Made by a program: the position numbers and the translations under genes. A stretch of 39,619 nucleotides of DNA. It comes from MAG-121220-bin8 sp964433845. Its GTDB lineage: Bacteria; Bacteroidota; Bacteroidia; Flavobacteriales; Flavobacteriaceae. The notes under the pieces were generated by a model. The model did not search any database. It had not been told where the DNA came from and worked only from the letters and a program-made list of their open reading frames with translations. Numbering within the stretch: the stretch's first letter is position 1; the number at the start of each line of letters is the position of its first letter. The DNA lies in NCBI GenBank assembly GCA_964433845.1, contig CAYSTA010000011.1, forward strand, positions 1 to 39,619, in the 5' to 3' direction. Positions 8,332-17,687 of the stretch are shown here, piece after piece.

Positions 8332-9753
8332 ATGAGATTATTTAATAATATAATTTTTAGAACAGCAATAATTTTAATTTTCTTGAATTCATGTGATCAA
8401 AAGTATTCTATAGAAACGCCAAATATCATTTTTGTTTTAACAGATGATTTAGGATTTCAGGATCTAAGTTCTTATGGATCTCCCATGATTAAGACACCAA
8501 ATTTAGATCTGCTTGCAAAACAAGGCGCTTTACTTAATTCATACTATTCTACTCAAGCGGTATGTTCCGCCTCTAGAGCATCTATACTAACTGGAGCTTA
8601 CCCAAATAGGATTGGGTTTAGCGGAGCATTAGGGCCAAACTCTAAAAAGGGAATTAATCCCAATGAATTGTTAATGTCAGAAATGTTAAAAGAGCAAGGC
8701 TACAAAACAGCTATTTATGGAAAATGGCATTTAGGAGATAATGAAAAGTTTCTCCCTACTAGACATGGATTTGATGATTTTTATGGAATACTATATTCTA
8801 ATGATATGTGGCCATATCATCCAGAGCGACCTAATGGTTATCCAGATTTAATGCTATATGAAAATGAAACGCCAATTCAAGTGTTGACTGATCAATCAGA
8901 TTTAACCAAAGAATTAACTCAAAAGAGTATAGATTTTATTAATAACAACAAAGACAATCCTTTTTTTCTTTATTTAGCACATCCTCAACCTCATGTTCCA
9001 CTCTTTGCATCTTCAGATTTCAACGGAAGGTCTAAAAATGGACTATACACAGATGTTATAGAAGAAATAGACAATTCTATTGGTTTGATAATAGAAGCAT
9101 TAAAAGAAAATGGTTTAGAAAAAAATACAATAGTAGTTTTTACTTCCGATAATGGCCCATGGCTTTCTTATGGAGGACATGCTGGGTCTACAGGAATTTA
9201 TAGAGAAGGTAAGGGAACTACTTGGGAGGGTGGACAAAGAGTCCCCTGTATTGTCTGGTATCCAAATGAGATTAAGCCAAATTCTGTGATTTCTACTCCT
9301 CTTATGGGTATAGATTGGCTCCCAACCTTTGCAAGTGTTACAAATTCAAGCCTTTCAAAAAATAAAATAGATGGCAAAAATATTTGGAAAACGTTAACAA
9401 TGGAAACGGATAAAAATCCGCATGAAGCCCTGTTTTTCTACTATCACGTTAATAGTCTTCATGGGGTTAGATATGGAGATTGGAAAATGTATTTTCCTCA
9501 TAGATACAGAACGCTAAATGGAAGAATTGGGAGAAATGATGGAATACCTATTAAATATGAATATATTAATTTACAAGAAAAAGAACTCTATAATTTGATA
9601 GATGATCCGTCTGAAACAAAAAATGTTTATGATCAATATCCAGAGATTGTAAAAAAAATCGAGATTTTAGCTGAAATTAAAAGAAATGAAATAGGTGATA
9701 TTTTAACAAATTCAATAGGATCAGAAAATAGACCGATTGGAATGATTGATTGA
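8332..9753 (+). CDS. Lipoprotein sulfatase, type I (formylglycine) family
   Basis: 473 residues. Lipobox LNSC (Cys21) predicts a lipid-anchored envelope enzyme. The type I sulfatase signature is C78-S-A-S-R (with Ala in place of the more usual Pro) followed by ASILTG; Cys78 would be oxidised to formylglycine. Metal-site residues are visible in LTDDLG (Asp38/39) and TSDNGPW, and the GKWHLG block is present. It most resembles the arylsulfatase/GalNAc-6-sulfatase group. The sulfated substrate is not deducible, though neighbours act on glycoproteins. No sulfatase-maturing enzyme (FGE or anSME) is in the window, so maturation must come from elsewhere. The next start is 7 bases beyond the stop. Confidence 0.9.
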   Translation: MRLFNNIIFRTAIILIFLNSCDQKYSIETPNIIFVLTDDLGFQDLSSYGSPMIKTPNLDLLAKQGALLNSYYSTQAVCSASRASILTGAYPNRIGFSGALGPNSKKGINPNELLMSEMLKEQGYKTAIYGKWHLGDNEKFLPTRHGFDDFYGILYSNDMWPYHPERPNGYPDLMLYENETPIQVLTDQSDLTKELTQKSIDFINNNKDNPFFLYLAHPQPHVPLFASSDFNGRSKNGLYTDVIEEIDNSIGLIIEALKENGLEKNTIVVFTSDNGPWLSYGGHAGSTGIYREGKGTTWEGGQRVPCIVWYPNEIKPNSVISTPLMGIDWLPTFASVTNSSLSKNKIDGKNIWKTLTMETDKNPHEALFFYYHVNSLHGVRYGDWKMYFPHRYRTLNGRIGRNDGIPIKYEYINLQEKELYNLIDDPSETKNVYDQYPEIVKKIEILAEIKRNEIGDILTNSIGSENRPIGMID

Positions 9754-9760
9754 TTTATAT

Positions 9761-10741
9761 ATGAATAAAAGGAGAAATTTTATTAAAACATCTATTTTAG
9801 GAACCGTAGGAGCATCTTCTTTAATAAAATGTGATATGCCAACAAATTCAAATGCTCAAGCTACTTATCCAAGAATAATCTCTACTTGGAATCATGGTCT
9901 TCCAGCAAACAATGAAGCATGGAAAAACTTGATGAATGGAAAAAATGGAATTTCTTCAATTGAGGCAGGAGTAAAAATATCAGAGGCGGACCCTAAAATT
10001 AGATCTGTTGGATATGGCGGCTTTCCAGATAGAGAAGGCATAGTGACTTTAGACGCTTGTATTATGGATAAAAACAGCAATTGTGGTTCTGTTAGTTTTT
10101 TGCAAAATATTAAGCATCCTATTTCTGTAGCAAGATTGGTTATGGAAGAAACACCGCATGTTATGCTTTCTGGGAAAGGAGCTCTTGATTTTGCAATTTC
10201 TAAAGGGTTTAAGCAAGAAGATTTATTAACTGAAGAATCAAAAAAGGATTGGATAAAATGGAAAAAAGAATCAAAATATAAACCTGTAATCAATATTGAA
10301 AATCATGATACTATAAGCATGTTATTGATTGATAATAATGGAGATTTATTTGGAGCTTGCACCACAAGTGGAGCCGCTTGGAAAATACATGGCAGAGTTG
10401 GAGATTCTCCAATTATTGGAGCTGGATTATTTTTGGACAATGAAGTTGGAGCAGCAGCAGCAACAGGGCTAGGTGAAGCTGTTATTAGAACTTCTGGAAG
10501 TGCGATGGTAGTAGAATTAATGAGACAAGGACATTCACCATTAGACGCCTGCAAAATAGTTGTTGAGAGAATCTCTAAAATCCATAAGTCAGGACCAGAT
10601 TGGGATTATTTACAGGTAGGATTTATAGCCATTAATAAAAAAGGGGAATACGCTGGTTATAGCTTAAGAAAAGGTTTTGATTATGCTGTTTGTGATAATC
10701 AAAACCAAAGCAGACTATTAAAAGCTAAATATTCTATTTAA
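9761..10741 (+). CDS. Glycosylasparaginase (GlcNAc-Asn amidase), Tat-exported
   Basis: 326 residues from ATG 9761. A longer frame would start at a TTG at 9746 inside the sulfatase. The N-terminus is a Tat signal (RRNFIK) ending in a possible lipobox (SLIKC). The Ntn-hydrolase self-cleavage site is HDTIS, with Thr184 as nucleophile. The downstream blocks ACTTSGAAWKIHGRVGDSP and IIGAGLFLDNEVGAA, and ATGLGEAVIRT, match the Elizabethkingia (Flavobacterium) enzyme as I remember it. It hydrolyses the N4-(beta-N-acetylglucosaminyl)-L-asparagine bond, a late step of N-glycoprotein breakdown. An L-asparaginase/isoaspartyl peptidase of the same superfamily is the alternative, but the HGRVGDSPIIGAG block favours glycosylasparaginase. 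Only 3 bases separate it from the next gene. Confidence 0.9.
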   Translation: MNKRRNFIKTSILGTVGASSLIKCDMPTNSNAQATYPRIISTWNHGLPANNEAWKNLMNGKNGISSIEAGVKISEADPKIRSVGYGGFPDREGIVTLDACIMDKNSNCGSVSFLQNIKHPISVARLVMEETPHVMLSGKGALDFAISKGFKQEDLLTEESKKDWIKWKKESKYKPVINIENHDTISMLLIDNNGDLFGACTTSGAAWKIHGRVGDSPIIGAGLFLDNEVGAAAATGLGEAVIRTSGSAMVVELMRQGHSPLDACKIVVERISKIHKSGPDWDYLQVGFIAINKKGEYAGYSLRKGFDYAVCDNQNQSRLLKAKYSI

Positions 10742-10744
10742 AAG

Positions 10745-12802
10745 ATGTTAGAGTTTTTACAATATTTAGGAAAATTTCACCCGGTAATTATTCATTTACC
10801 AATAGGAGCTCTATATTTTACATTTTTCTTGTCTGTTTCGGAAAAGATTTTTAAAGAAAACTTCTTAAATCCTATACGCATTGGACTTGGATTTTCTTTT
10901 GTTTTTGCTGTCATTTCTTGTTTCCTAGGATATTTTCTTTCATTAAGCGGCGATTATGGAGAAGATATTTTAAATATTCATATGTGGCTTGGGATATCCA
11001 CGGCAGTTTTTAATGGTGGGCTTTTATGGATACATAAAAAGGAGATATATAAAAAACAATTCATTGCTTTTTTTGGATTTACTATAGTTTTATTAACTAT
11101 TACCGGTCATTATGGAGGAAGCATGACACACGGCGAAGGGTTTTTAAAAATGCCTGAAGCTAAAGATGAAATTATTTTTTATGAAAAAGATAGTTTAAAT
11201 CTATATGCAGAGGTTGTTAGACCTATTTTAGATAACAAATGCGTAAAGTGTCATAATCAATCAAAAACAAAAGGAGAACTGCTATTAGTTTCAGGACAAG
11301 ATATTTTAAAAGGAGGAAAATCGGGAGACATATTAGTTGCCAATAACTCACTTAAAAGTCATTTATATAATAATCTGATTTTGCCATTAGAAGAGGATCT
11401 CCATATGCCTCCTAAAGGAAACTCACAACTAAAAAACCATGAAATTGAATTAATCAAATACTGGATAGACTCTGGAGCTAGTTTTGAGAAATTTGAGCAA
11501 ACTATGGAAATGGATTTAAATTTGGTAAAAAATTTAGCTTCATTTTTCCCAAAACCTAAACCAATAGCTCCCCCTCCAAACAAGAGTGATTTAGATAAAT
11601 TACAAAACCTAAATTTTAGATTAGAGAGAAACAGTAATGAAAACAATTTTATTGAAGCTAAATTTTTAGGGGAAAAGCTTCAGTCAAAACATTTAAAAGC
11701 TTTATTGAAAATAAAAAATCAATTGATCAAATTAGACTTAAGCAATACAAATCTGGAGGATAATTTAATTTCGAAGCTAAAAAGCTTAAAAAATCTAAAA
11801 TACTTAAAGTTAAACGATACAAAGATTTCCGATAAAGGTCTTGTTTCAATTAATAAATCAGTAGAAAGTCTAAACCTTAATAACACTTCTGTTACGTATG
11901 AAGGGATAGCATCTTTTTTAGAAAATTCAAGTTTAAAGAAAGCGTATTTATGGAATACAAATATTAGTCTTGATCAGCAAAAAAAATTGAATGAAAATTA
12001 TACAACTGAGCTAAATTTTGGAGCTAAGAATTTTGCTAAGGACATGCCATTATCATTGCCTGTAATAATTTCTGAACAAACTCTTTTTGAAGACTCGTTA
12101 TTAATTGAGATTTATAAATCTTTAGGAAACCCTAATTTTAGATACACTACAAATGGTCAGGAACCTGACTCGCTATCTACATTATATAGTGAACCAATAA
12201 AAATCAATAAAACATTAACCTTTAAAGCCAAAGCTTTTAAAAAAGGCTGGAAAAATAGTAAAACAGTCACAGTTGATTATGTAAAAACTGGAGGATTAAT
12301 AACAGAACATAAATTAAAAACAAATCCTGATGTCAGGTATAAAAATGTAGATAGATTATTTGATGGGATATTAGGAAACCTAGATTTTAGAAGCGGACAT
12401 TGGAATGGGTTTATAAAAAATACTGAAAAAGATAATGTGGGTACTGTGGATAAGACGTCTAGTTCAGGAGATTTGATAGTTGAAATCAATATGCCAAAGC
12501 AAAGTCAGGCTAATTATATTGGAATTCATGCTTTAACATCGATAGGCGCCTATATTACTTTCCCTAAAAAAATAGAATTATTTGATATTAGTTTAGGGAA
12601 AGAGGTATTACTTTCCTCTGAAATAATGCCGAAGCCTGTTGCGAATGAAATTCCAGAAATTAAGATGTATAAAATGCCATTAAATAAAAACTTAGATAAA
12701 ATTAAACTAGTGATCACTAGCAATAAAAAACTTCCTGAGGGACATCCTGCAGAAGGTGAGCCTGCCTGGCTTTTTGTAAGTGAAATAATTTTTCTTTTGT
12801 AA
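10745..12802 (+). CDS. Membrane fusion: DUF2231, cytochrome c, leucine-rich repeats, CHB_HEX and discoidin-like region
   Basis: 685 residues. Residues 1-130 hold about four hydrophobic helices of DUF2231 type (HPVIIHLPIGALYF). Next is a planctomycete-type cytochrome c domain with heme site C166-V-K-C169-H170 and a likely axial Met221 (HMPPKG). Residues 280-410 hold leucine-rich repeats (LIKLDLSNTNL, LKYLKLNDTKI, VESLNLNNTSV). Residues 440-513 resemble the chitobiase/hexosaminidase C-terminal domain (YTTNGQEPD..., FKAKAFKKGWKNS). Residues 530-685 form a beta-rich discoidin-like end. The protein probably carries electrons in the periplasm while binding or sensing a carbohydrate surface. It is the last gene of the operon; the FAD oxidoreductase at 21015 could donate electrons (inference). 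Confidence 0.83.
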   Translation: MLEFLQYLGKFHPVIIHLPIGALYFTFFLSVSEKIFKENFLNPIRIGLGFSFVFAVISCFLGYFLSLSGDYGEDILNIHMWLGISTAVFNGGLLWIHKKEIYKKQFIAFFGFTIVLLTITGHYGGSMTHGEGFLKMPEAKDEIIFYEKDSLNLYAEVVRPILDNKCVKCHNQSKTKGELLLVSGQDILKGGKSGDILVANNSLKSHLYNNLILPLEEDLHMPPKGNSQLKNHEIELIKYWIDSGASFEKFEQTMEMDLNLVKNLASFFPKPKPIAPPPNKSDLDKLQNLNFRLERNSNENNFIEAKFLGEKLQSKHLKALLKIKNQLIKLDLSNTNLEDNLISKLKSLKNLKYLKLNDTKISDKGLVSINKSVESLNLNNTSVTYEGIASFLENSSLKKAYLWNTNISLDQQKKLNENYTTELNFGAKNFAKDMPLSLPVIISEQTLFEDSLLIEIYKSLGNPNFRYTTNGQEPDSLSTLYSEPIKINKTLTFKAKAFKKGWKNSKTVTVDYVKTGGLITEHKLKTNPDVRYKNVDRLFDGILGNLDFRSGHWNGFIKNTEKDNVGTVDKTSSSGDLIVEINMPKQSQANYIGIHALTSIGAYITFPKKIELFDISLGKEVLLSSEIMPKPVANEIPEIKMYKMPLNKNLDKIKLVITSNKKLPEGHPAEGEPAWLFVSEIIFLL

Positions 12803-13030
12803 TTAATTAAAATTTTAAAAAAAATTTAAAAAAAACTATTTTTTATACTCTTCTTATATAATTAATTCATAAACAACATCTTATACACCATATTTTAGAT
12901 CATTTATAGATAAAAATCACTATAAAAAACTGTTTTATTAACAAAAAATAGCTCTAAAATTATGTTTCTGTTAAAAAAGTGTTAATATATTTAGTAAATT
13001 AGCTCCAGATTAAACAAAAAATAATATTCT
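12803..13030. other. 228-base AT-rich leader before susC
   Basis: This is the longest intergenic gap in the window. It contains long A and T runs just after the cytochrome-fusion stop, and no ORF or strong hairpin. TATATTTA at 12986-12993 resembles the Bacteroidota -7 box (TAnnTTTG) except for the last base, and no TTG sits at the right distance upstream. It probably contains the susC promoter and a long 5' leader, but the exact site is unproven. Confidence 0.4.
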
Positions 13031-16000
13031 ATGAAAACAAAATTCTTAAGAATTCTGACCTCTTTTTTATTGGTTTTTGCATTCGGTTTTAGTGTGCAAG
13101 CCCAAACAATTAGTGGTACAGTAACAGACGAAAATGGGGTGCCTCTTCCAGGCGCTACTGTTTTGGTTGAGGGAACTTCAACTGGAGTTTCAACTGATTT
13201 TGATGGAAATTATTCGATCGATGCTTCTAGCGGGGATACCCTTGTTTTTAGCTTTGTAGGATATGCATCTCAATCAATAGTTGTAGGATCTTCTGCAACT
13301 GTGAATGCAGTACTAACACCTGACACTGCCTTAGAGGAAGTAGTAGTTACTTCTTTAGGTATAAAAAGAAATGTTAAGGCGTTAGGGTACTCACTTACAG
13401 TAGTAGATGGTTCAGAACTTAGCGACAACAAAACTACTAATGCTATTAATGCCCTTCAAGGAAAGGTTGCCGGAGTTATGGTAACTGGATCAGCTGCGGG
13501 TGCTAAGGGTTCTAGTAGAGTTGTAATTCGTGGTACAAGTTCCCTAACAGGGAATAACCAACCTTTATATGTTGTAGACGGAATTACTATTAATAACAGT
13601 AATTTAGGTTCTGCAGGTGTATGGGGAGGTGCAGACTACGGAGATGGGATTTCTAGTATTAACCCTGATGAAATAGCATCAGTAAGTGTACTTAAAGGTG
13701 GAGCTGCTGCTGCACTTTATGGGTCTAGAGCTTCTAATGGTGTAATTCTTATTACAACTAAAAATGGAGCAGGTCAAGAAGGCATAGGTATAGAATTTAA
13801 TAGTTCTACTCAGTTTGATATGCTAAATACAGGCCTTAGAGATACTCAGACAATATATGGACAAGGTAGAGACAATTCAAAAGTTTCTGACCCTATTGAT
13901 ACTTATCAAGCATGGGGTCCAAAAATGGACGGATCTATGGTTGCTCAGTGGGATGGCGTTGCAAGAAAGTATTCAAATAAAGGTAGTAACTTAGAAAAGT
14001 TCTATCAAACAGGAGAAACATATACCAATACAATTGCTATATCTACTTCTAATGAAAATTCGAATACTAGATTTTCTATGACAAACATGGATAATTTAGA
14101 CATTATTCCAAATTCAACATTAAAAAGAAATTCTTTTGGATTGAACTCTTCTCAAAAATTAGGAGATAAAATTACTGTTGATGTAAACATGAAATATATT
14201 CTTGAAGATCAAGAAGGTAATCCAAGACTATCTGATTCACCAGGTAACGGAAACTTTGCGGTTAACTTATTTGCTCCAACAGTAGATGTTAATGACATGT
14301 TAGGAGAAGGAGGATTAGGGAGAAATGCAGATTTAACTGAATTTAGAATTAGTGATAATACTTATTCTCAAAACCCTTGGTTTGCTGCTTATAACTATGT
14401 TAACAGTTCAGAAAAAGAAAGGTTCATCGGAGCAATAAATGCTAGATGGGATATTAAGGATTATTTATATGTTAGAGGACGTGTTGGAGGGGATCGTTAC
14501 GATCTTCACAAAACTGGAGTTACCCCTTGGGGAACAGCATATCAGATGAATGGATCCATGAATGAAAACAAAAGTACTTTTCAACAGTATGATGCAGATT
14601 TCTTTATAGGAACGGATAATCTTGAATTAGATACGGATGTCTCTCTTACTGCTTTTGTAGGAATTGGATCTAACGTTCAAGAATATAATTCTGCTGGAGT
14701 AAGTGGATCACACTTTATTGTTCCAGGATTACAAAATGTTAAAAACACTAAAAATCAAGGAAGTGGTTGGAGTTACTGGAAAAAGCAAATAAACTCTGCT
14801 TATGGTTCTGCTGAAATAGGGTTTATGGATTATGCTTACCTTACTTTAACTGCTAGAAATGACTGGTATTCAACTTTATCGCTAAAGGATAAAAAAGCTC
14901 CTAATAATGATTTATATACTTCTGCGAGTTTATCTTTTATTCTTTCAGATGCTTTAGATTTAGGAAGCTCAGTTTCTTTCTTAAAATTAAGAGGAGGATA
15001 TTCTCAGGTAGCTGGTGGAGCGGATAGCCCATACGCTTTGAGTTTATCTTACGGTATTTATGGTCAAGGCCACTTAGGAGCTTCATTAGGAAGCATCAGT
15101 GGTGGAACTATTCCTAACTCTGAAATTACTCCATTTGAGAAGAATGAAACGGAGTTTGGTATTGATTTAAGAATGTTTGATAATAAACTTTCTATTGATG
15201 CTACATACTACGACAATGAAACTCTTGGAGACATTGTAGGAGTAAGTGCTTCTGCAACTTCAGGTTATGGTAGCGCGCTTGCAAACCTTGGTAATATTTC
15301 TAACAAAGGTATTGAGTTGCTTATAAAAGGAACACTTATGCAATCTGATGATTTTGCATGGAATGCTTCTATTAACTATACTAATAACACTAGTAAAGTG
15401 GTAGCAACTAATGATACAGGCGGAAATATTTCAATGCAGGAACCAAGATCTAGAAACTTAAGAGTAACACATATAGTTGGCGAAAAATATGGCGCATTAT
15501 ATGGTTCTTCTTATGTAAGAGACGCTAGTGGTGCAATTGTTCACCAAATGGTTAATGGCATTCCTATTCCAAAAATTGGACCAAGAAAAATCTTAGGATT
15601 TGGTGTGGCTCCAACACAACTTGGTATAGGGACTTCTATGAGATATAAAGATTTCAATGCTTCTATTTTGTTTGAAGGGAAAACTGGAGGACAAATATAC
15701 TCAGGATCTAATGCGTTTTTAATTAGAAATGGACATCATAAGAAAACTGTCCCTGCAGGAGGACGTGATGCTGGTTGGGTTCCAACTGGAGTTATGGAAG
15801 ATGGAAGTAAAGTTACTACTTCAATCCCTGCTAACCAACAAGAAGACTACTACAGACGAACTTATAGTATTGCTGAGGAAGCTATTTTTGACTCAGACTA
15901 TATGAGACTTCGTCAGTTAAGTATTGGATATAATATTCCTTCTGATAAATTAGACGGAACTTTTATTGACAAGGCTACTATTTCACTTATTGGAAGAAAC

Positions 16001-16135
16001 TTATTCTTCTTAAGCAATAGTGTTGACAATATAGACCCAGAGTCTGCATATAATAATTCAAACTCTGCTGGTTTAGAATGGTTTGGTCTTCCTGTTCCAA
16101 GGACTATTGGACTTAACGTAAACCTTAAATTTTAA
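13031..16135 (+). CDS. SusC/RagA-type TonB-dependent outer-membrane transporter
   Basis: 1034 residues. It has a signal peptide (1-24, ending VQAQ) and then a carboxypeptidase-D regulatory-like beta-sandwich (about 25-105: GTVTDENGVPLPGATVLVEG, FDGNYSI, FSFVGYASQ). The EEVVVTSLG segment precedes the plug domain (about 110-230: NALQGKVAGV, VVIRGTSSL, PLYVVDGI, SVLKGGAAAALYGSRASNGVILITTK). The rest is a 22-strand-type barrel ending in an aromatic C-terminus (NVNLKF). With its SusD partner 12 bases downstream it imports oligomers such as glycans or peptides across the outer membrane, using TonB energy. The specificity cannot be read from sequence. Confidence 0.95.
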   Translation: MKTKFLRILTSFLLVFAFGFSVQAQTISGTVTDENGVPLPGATVLVEGTSTGVSTDFDGNYSIDASSGDTLVFSFVGYASQSIVVGSSATVNAVLTPDTALEEVVVTSLGIKRNVKALGYSLTVVDGSELSDNKTTNAINALQGKVAGVMVTGSAAGAKGSSRVVIRGTSSLTGNNQPLYVVDGITINNSNLGSAGVWGGADYGDGISSINPDEIASVSVLKGGAAAALYGSRASNGVILITTKNGAGQEGIGIEFNSSTQFDMLNTGLRDTQTIYGQGRDNSKVSDPIDTYQAWGPKMDGSMVAQWDGVARKYSNKGSNLEKFYQTGETYTNTIAISTSNENSNTRFSMTNMDNLDIIPNSTLKRNSFGLNSSQKLGDKITVDVNMKYILEDQEGNPRLSDSPGNGNFAVNLFAPTVDVNDMLGEGGLGRNADLTEFRISDNTYSQNPWFAAYNYVNSSEKERFIGAINARWDIKDYLYVRGRVGGDRYDLHKTGVTPWGTAYQMNGSMNENKSTFQQYDADFFIGTDNLELDTDVSLTAFVGIGSNVQEYNSAGVSGSHFIVPGLQNVKNTKNQGSGWSYWKKQINSAYGSAEIGFMDYAYLTLTARNDWYSTLSLKDKKAPNNDLYTSASLSFILSDALDLGSSVSFLKLRGGYSQVAGGADSPYALSLSYGIYGQGHLGASLGSISGGTIPNSEITPFEKNETEFGIDLRMFDNKLSIDATYYDNETLGDIVGVSASATSGYGSALANLGNISNKGIELLIKGTLMQSDDFAWNASINYTNNTSKVVATNDTGGNISMQEPRSRNLRVTHIVGEKYGALYGSSYVRDASGAIVHQMVNGIPIPKIGPRKILGFGVAPTQLGIGTSMRYKDFNASILFEGKTGGQIYSGSNAFLIRNGHHKKTVPAGGRDAGWVPTGVMEDGSKVTTSIPANQQEDYYRRTYSIAEEAIFDSDYMRLRQLSIGYNIPSDKLDGTFIDKATISLIGRNLFFLSNSVDNIDPESAYNNSNSAGLEWFGLPVPRTIGLNVNLKF

Positions 16136-16147
16136 ACTTATATAATT

Positions 16148-17623
16148 ATGAAAAAAATAGTATTAACAATTTTTGCTTTAAGTTTAGTTTTTTCCTCATG
16201 TGAGTTTGACAAAGGATTTGAGGAAATGAACGTAAACCCTGCAAAAGCCGCACAAATCGATGTGGCAAACAAGTTTGCATCAGTAGTTTTGCGAACTTCA
16301 GGTGGTAGATACGAGAACTGGAGAGCCAGTTTAATCTACCAATCAGTAATGATTCAACATTTCTCTGCTACGGCTGGATATTGGTCAGGAGATAGATATT
16401 TTAGAAATGATGGATATGCTACTTCACTTTGGGATCGTTATTACCCATCTGCAGTTAAAGAAATTGAAGACATTAAAGCTCAATTAACTGCTTCTGGTAA
16501 TAGTGGATCTGAAATGGGGATGACACGTATTTTAAGAGTATTTATTTATTCAAGAATTACAGATCTCCACGGGGATTGCCCTTATAGTGAGGCAGGTCAA
16601 GGATACATAAATGGTATCTTAAAGCCTAAATATGATGCTCAAAAGGATATCTATGCAGATTTCCTTAAAGAGTTAGAAGAAGCCGTTGCTCAAATTGGTT
16701 CTTCTACGACTATGGGTAAATCAGATTTGATTTTCCAAGGAGATACTGCAAAGTGGAAAGCTTGGGGGAACTCTATGATGCTTAGACTTGCAATGAGAAT
16801 GAGCAAAGTAGATGCAGCTAATTCGAAAGCTTGGGCAGTAAAAGCTATTGGAAATGGAACGATGACTTCTAATGCTCATATTGCTATGATTGCTCATACA
16901 GATGGACCTGAAGGAATTAACAAAAACGGACATGGTGAAGTTTTTGATGCTGATGGAAACCCAAGAATGAGTAAGACTTTTGTAGACTGGTTAAAAGATG
17001 ATCCAAGATTACCAATTTTGGCGGCTAGGAGATCAGATAAAAGTACTGCTATTGCAGACCTAATTGGAATGCCAAATGGCAGCACTTCTGCAACTGTTCC
17101 TGACACTTCAATTTATGCAGAGCCAAATAGAGCTGTAATTACACACAAAGATGTACCTATGGTTCTTCAAACTTATGCTGAAGTAGAATTTATGAAAGCT
17201 GAGGCTGCTCAAAGAGGATGGATTTCAGGATCTGCAGCTACTCACTATAATAATGGAGTAAAGGCAGCTATGCAAATGTTAAGCCAAATTTATCCTAATG
17301 CAGCTGCTATTACAGATGCTCAGGTTACGGCTTATTTAGCTCTTAAACCTTATGACGCTACTAAAGGTCTTCAAATGATAGGTGAGCAATATTGGGCTGC
17401 TACTTTATTGAATGAGTATGAAGCTTTCTCTAATTGGAGAAGAACAGGTTTCCCAGTATTAGTTCCTACAAATGATCCAGGTAATGTTACAGGCGGAACT
17501 ATTCCAAGAAGATTAATTTGGCCTATGGGTGAAGAGTCTACAAATGCTGATAATTATAAAGCAGCAGTTGCAGCTCAAGGTCCTAACGACTTTACAACTA
17601 GAGTTTGGTGGGATAAACTATAA
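16148..17623 (+). CDS. SusD-like surface lipoprotein (SusD/RagB, SusD-like_2 type)
   Basis: 491 residues. Lipobox VFSSC (Cys19) predicts lipidation; the acidic EFDKGFEE after the Cys fits a surface-export signal. The body is alpha-helical and TPR-like, with family blocks DLHGDCPYSEA, LRLAMRMSK and EVEFMKAEAAQRGW, and a C-terminal WRRTGFPVL segment. It forms the lid of the SusC channel and captures the substrate. The pair ends at a strong hairpin (17651-17677), so it may be expressed more highly than the genes downstream. Confidence 0.92.
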   Translation: MKKIVLTIFALSLVFSSCEFDKGFEEMNVNPAKAAQIDVANKFASVVLRTSGGRYENWRASLIYQSVMIQHFSATAGYWSGDRYFRNDGYATSLWDRYYPSAVKEIEDIKAQLTASGNSGSEMGMTRILRVFIYSRITDLHGDCPYSEAGQGYINGILKPKYDAQKDIYADFLKELEEAVAQIGSSTTMGKSDLIFQGDTAKWKAWGNSMMLRLAMRMSKVDAANSKAWAVKAIGNGTMTSNAHIAMIAHTDGPEGINKNGHGEVFDADGNPRMSKTFVDWLKDDPRLPILAARRSDKSTAIADLIGMPNGSTSATVPDTSIYAEPNRAVITHKDVPMVLQTYAEVEFMKAEAAQRGWISGSAATHYNNGVKAAMQMLSQIYPNAAAITDAQVTAYLALKPYDATKGLQMIGEQYWAATLLNEYEAFSNWRRTGFPVLVPTNDPGNVTGGTIPRRLIWPMGEESTNADNYKAAVAAQGPNDFTTRVWWDKL

Positions 17624-17650
17624 GAATAGAATTTAGTTTTTATTATATTT

Positions 17651-17677
17651 AAGGGGGAATTTAATTCCCCCTTTTTT
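17651..17677 (+). terminator. Strong GC-core hairpin with T-tract after susD (terminator or attenuator)
   Basis: Arms AAGGGGGAAT (17651-17660) and ATTCCCCCTT (17664-17673) pair perfectly around loop TTA, and a run of six T covers 17672-17677. It is the clearest intrinsic terminator in the window and its G/C block stands out against AT-rich surroundings. It ends 10 bases before the ATG of the FG-GAP gene, leaving no room for a promoter between. Expression of downstream genes therefore needs read-through or a promoter inside susD. Confidence 0.88.
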
Positions 17678-17687
17678 ATGTCTATTT

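Noticed and set aside
9892..10554. Antisense open frames (133 and 83 codons) inside the glycosylasparaginase gene
   Set aside because: They lie opposite the conserved catalytic region of a well-supported enzyme and resemble no protein family.
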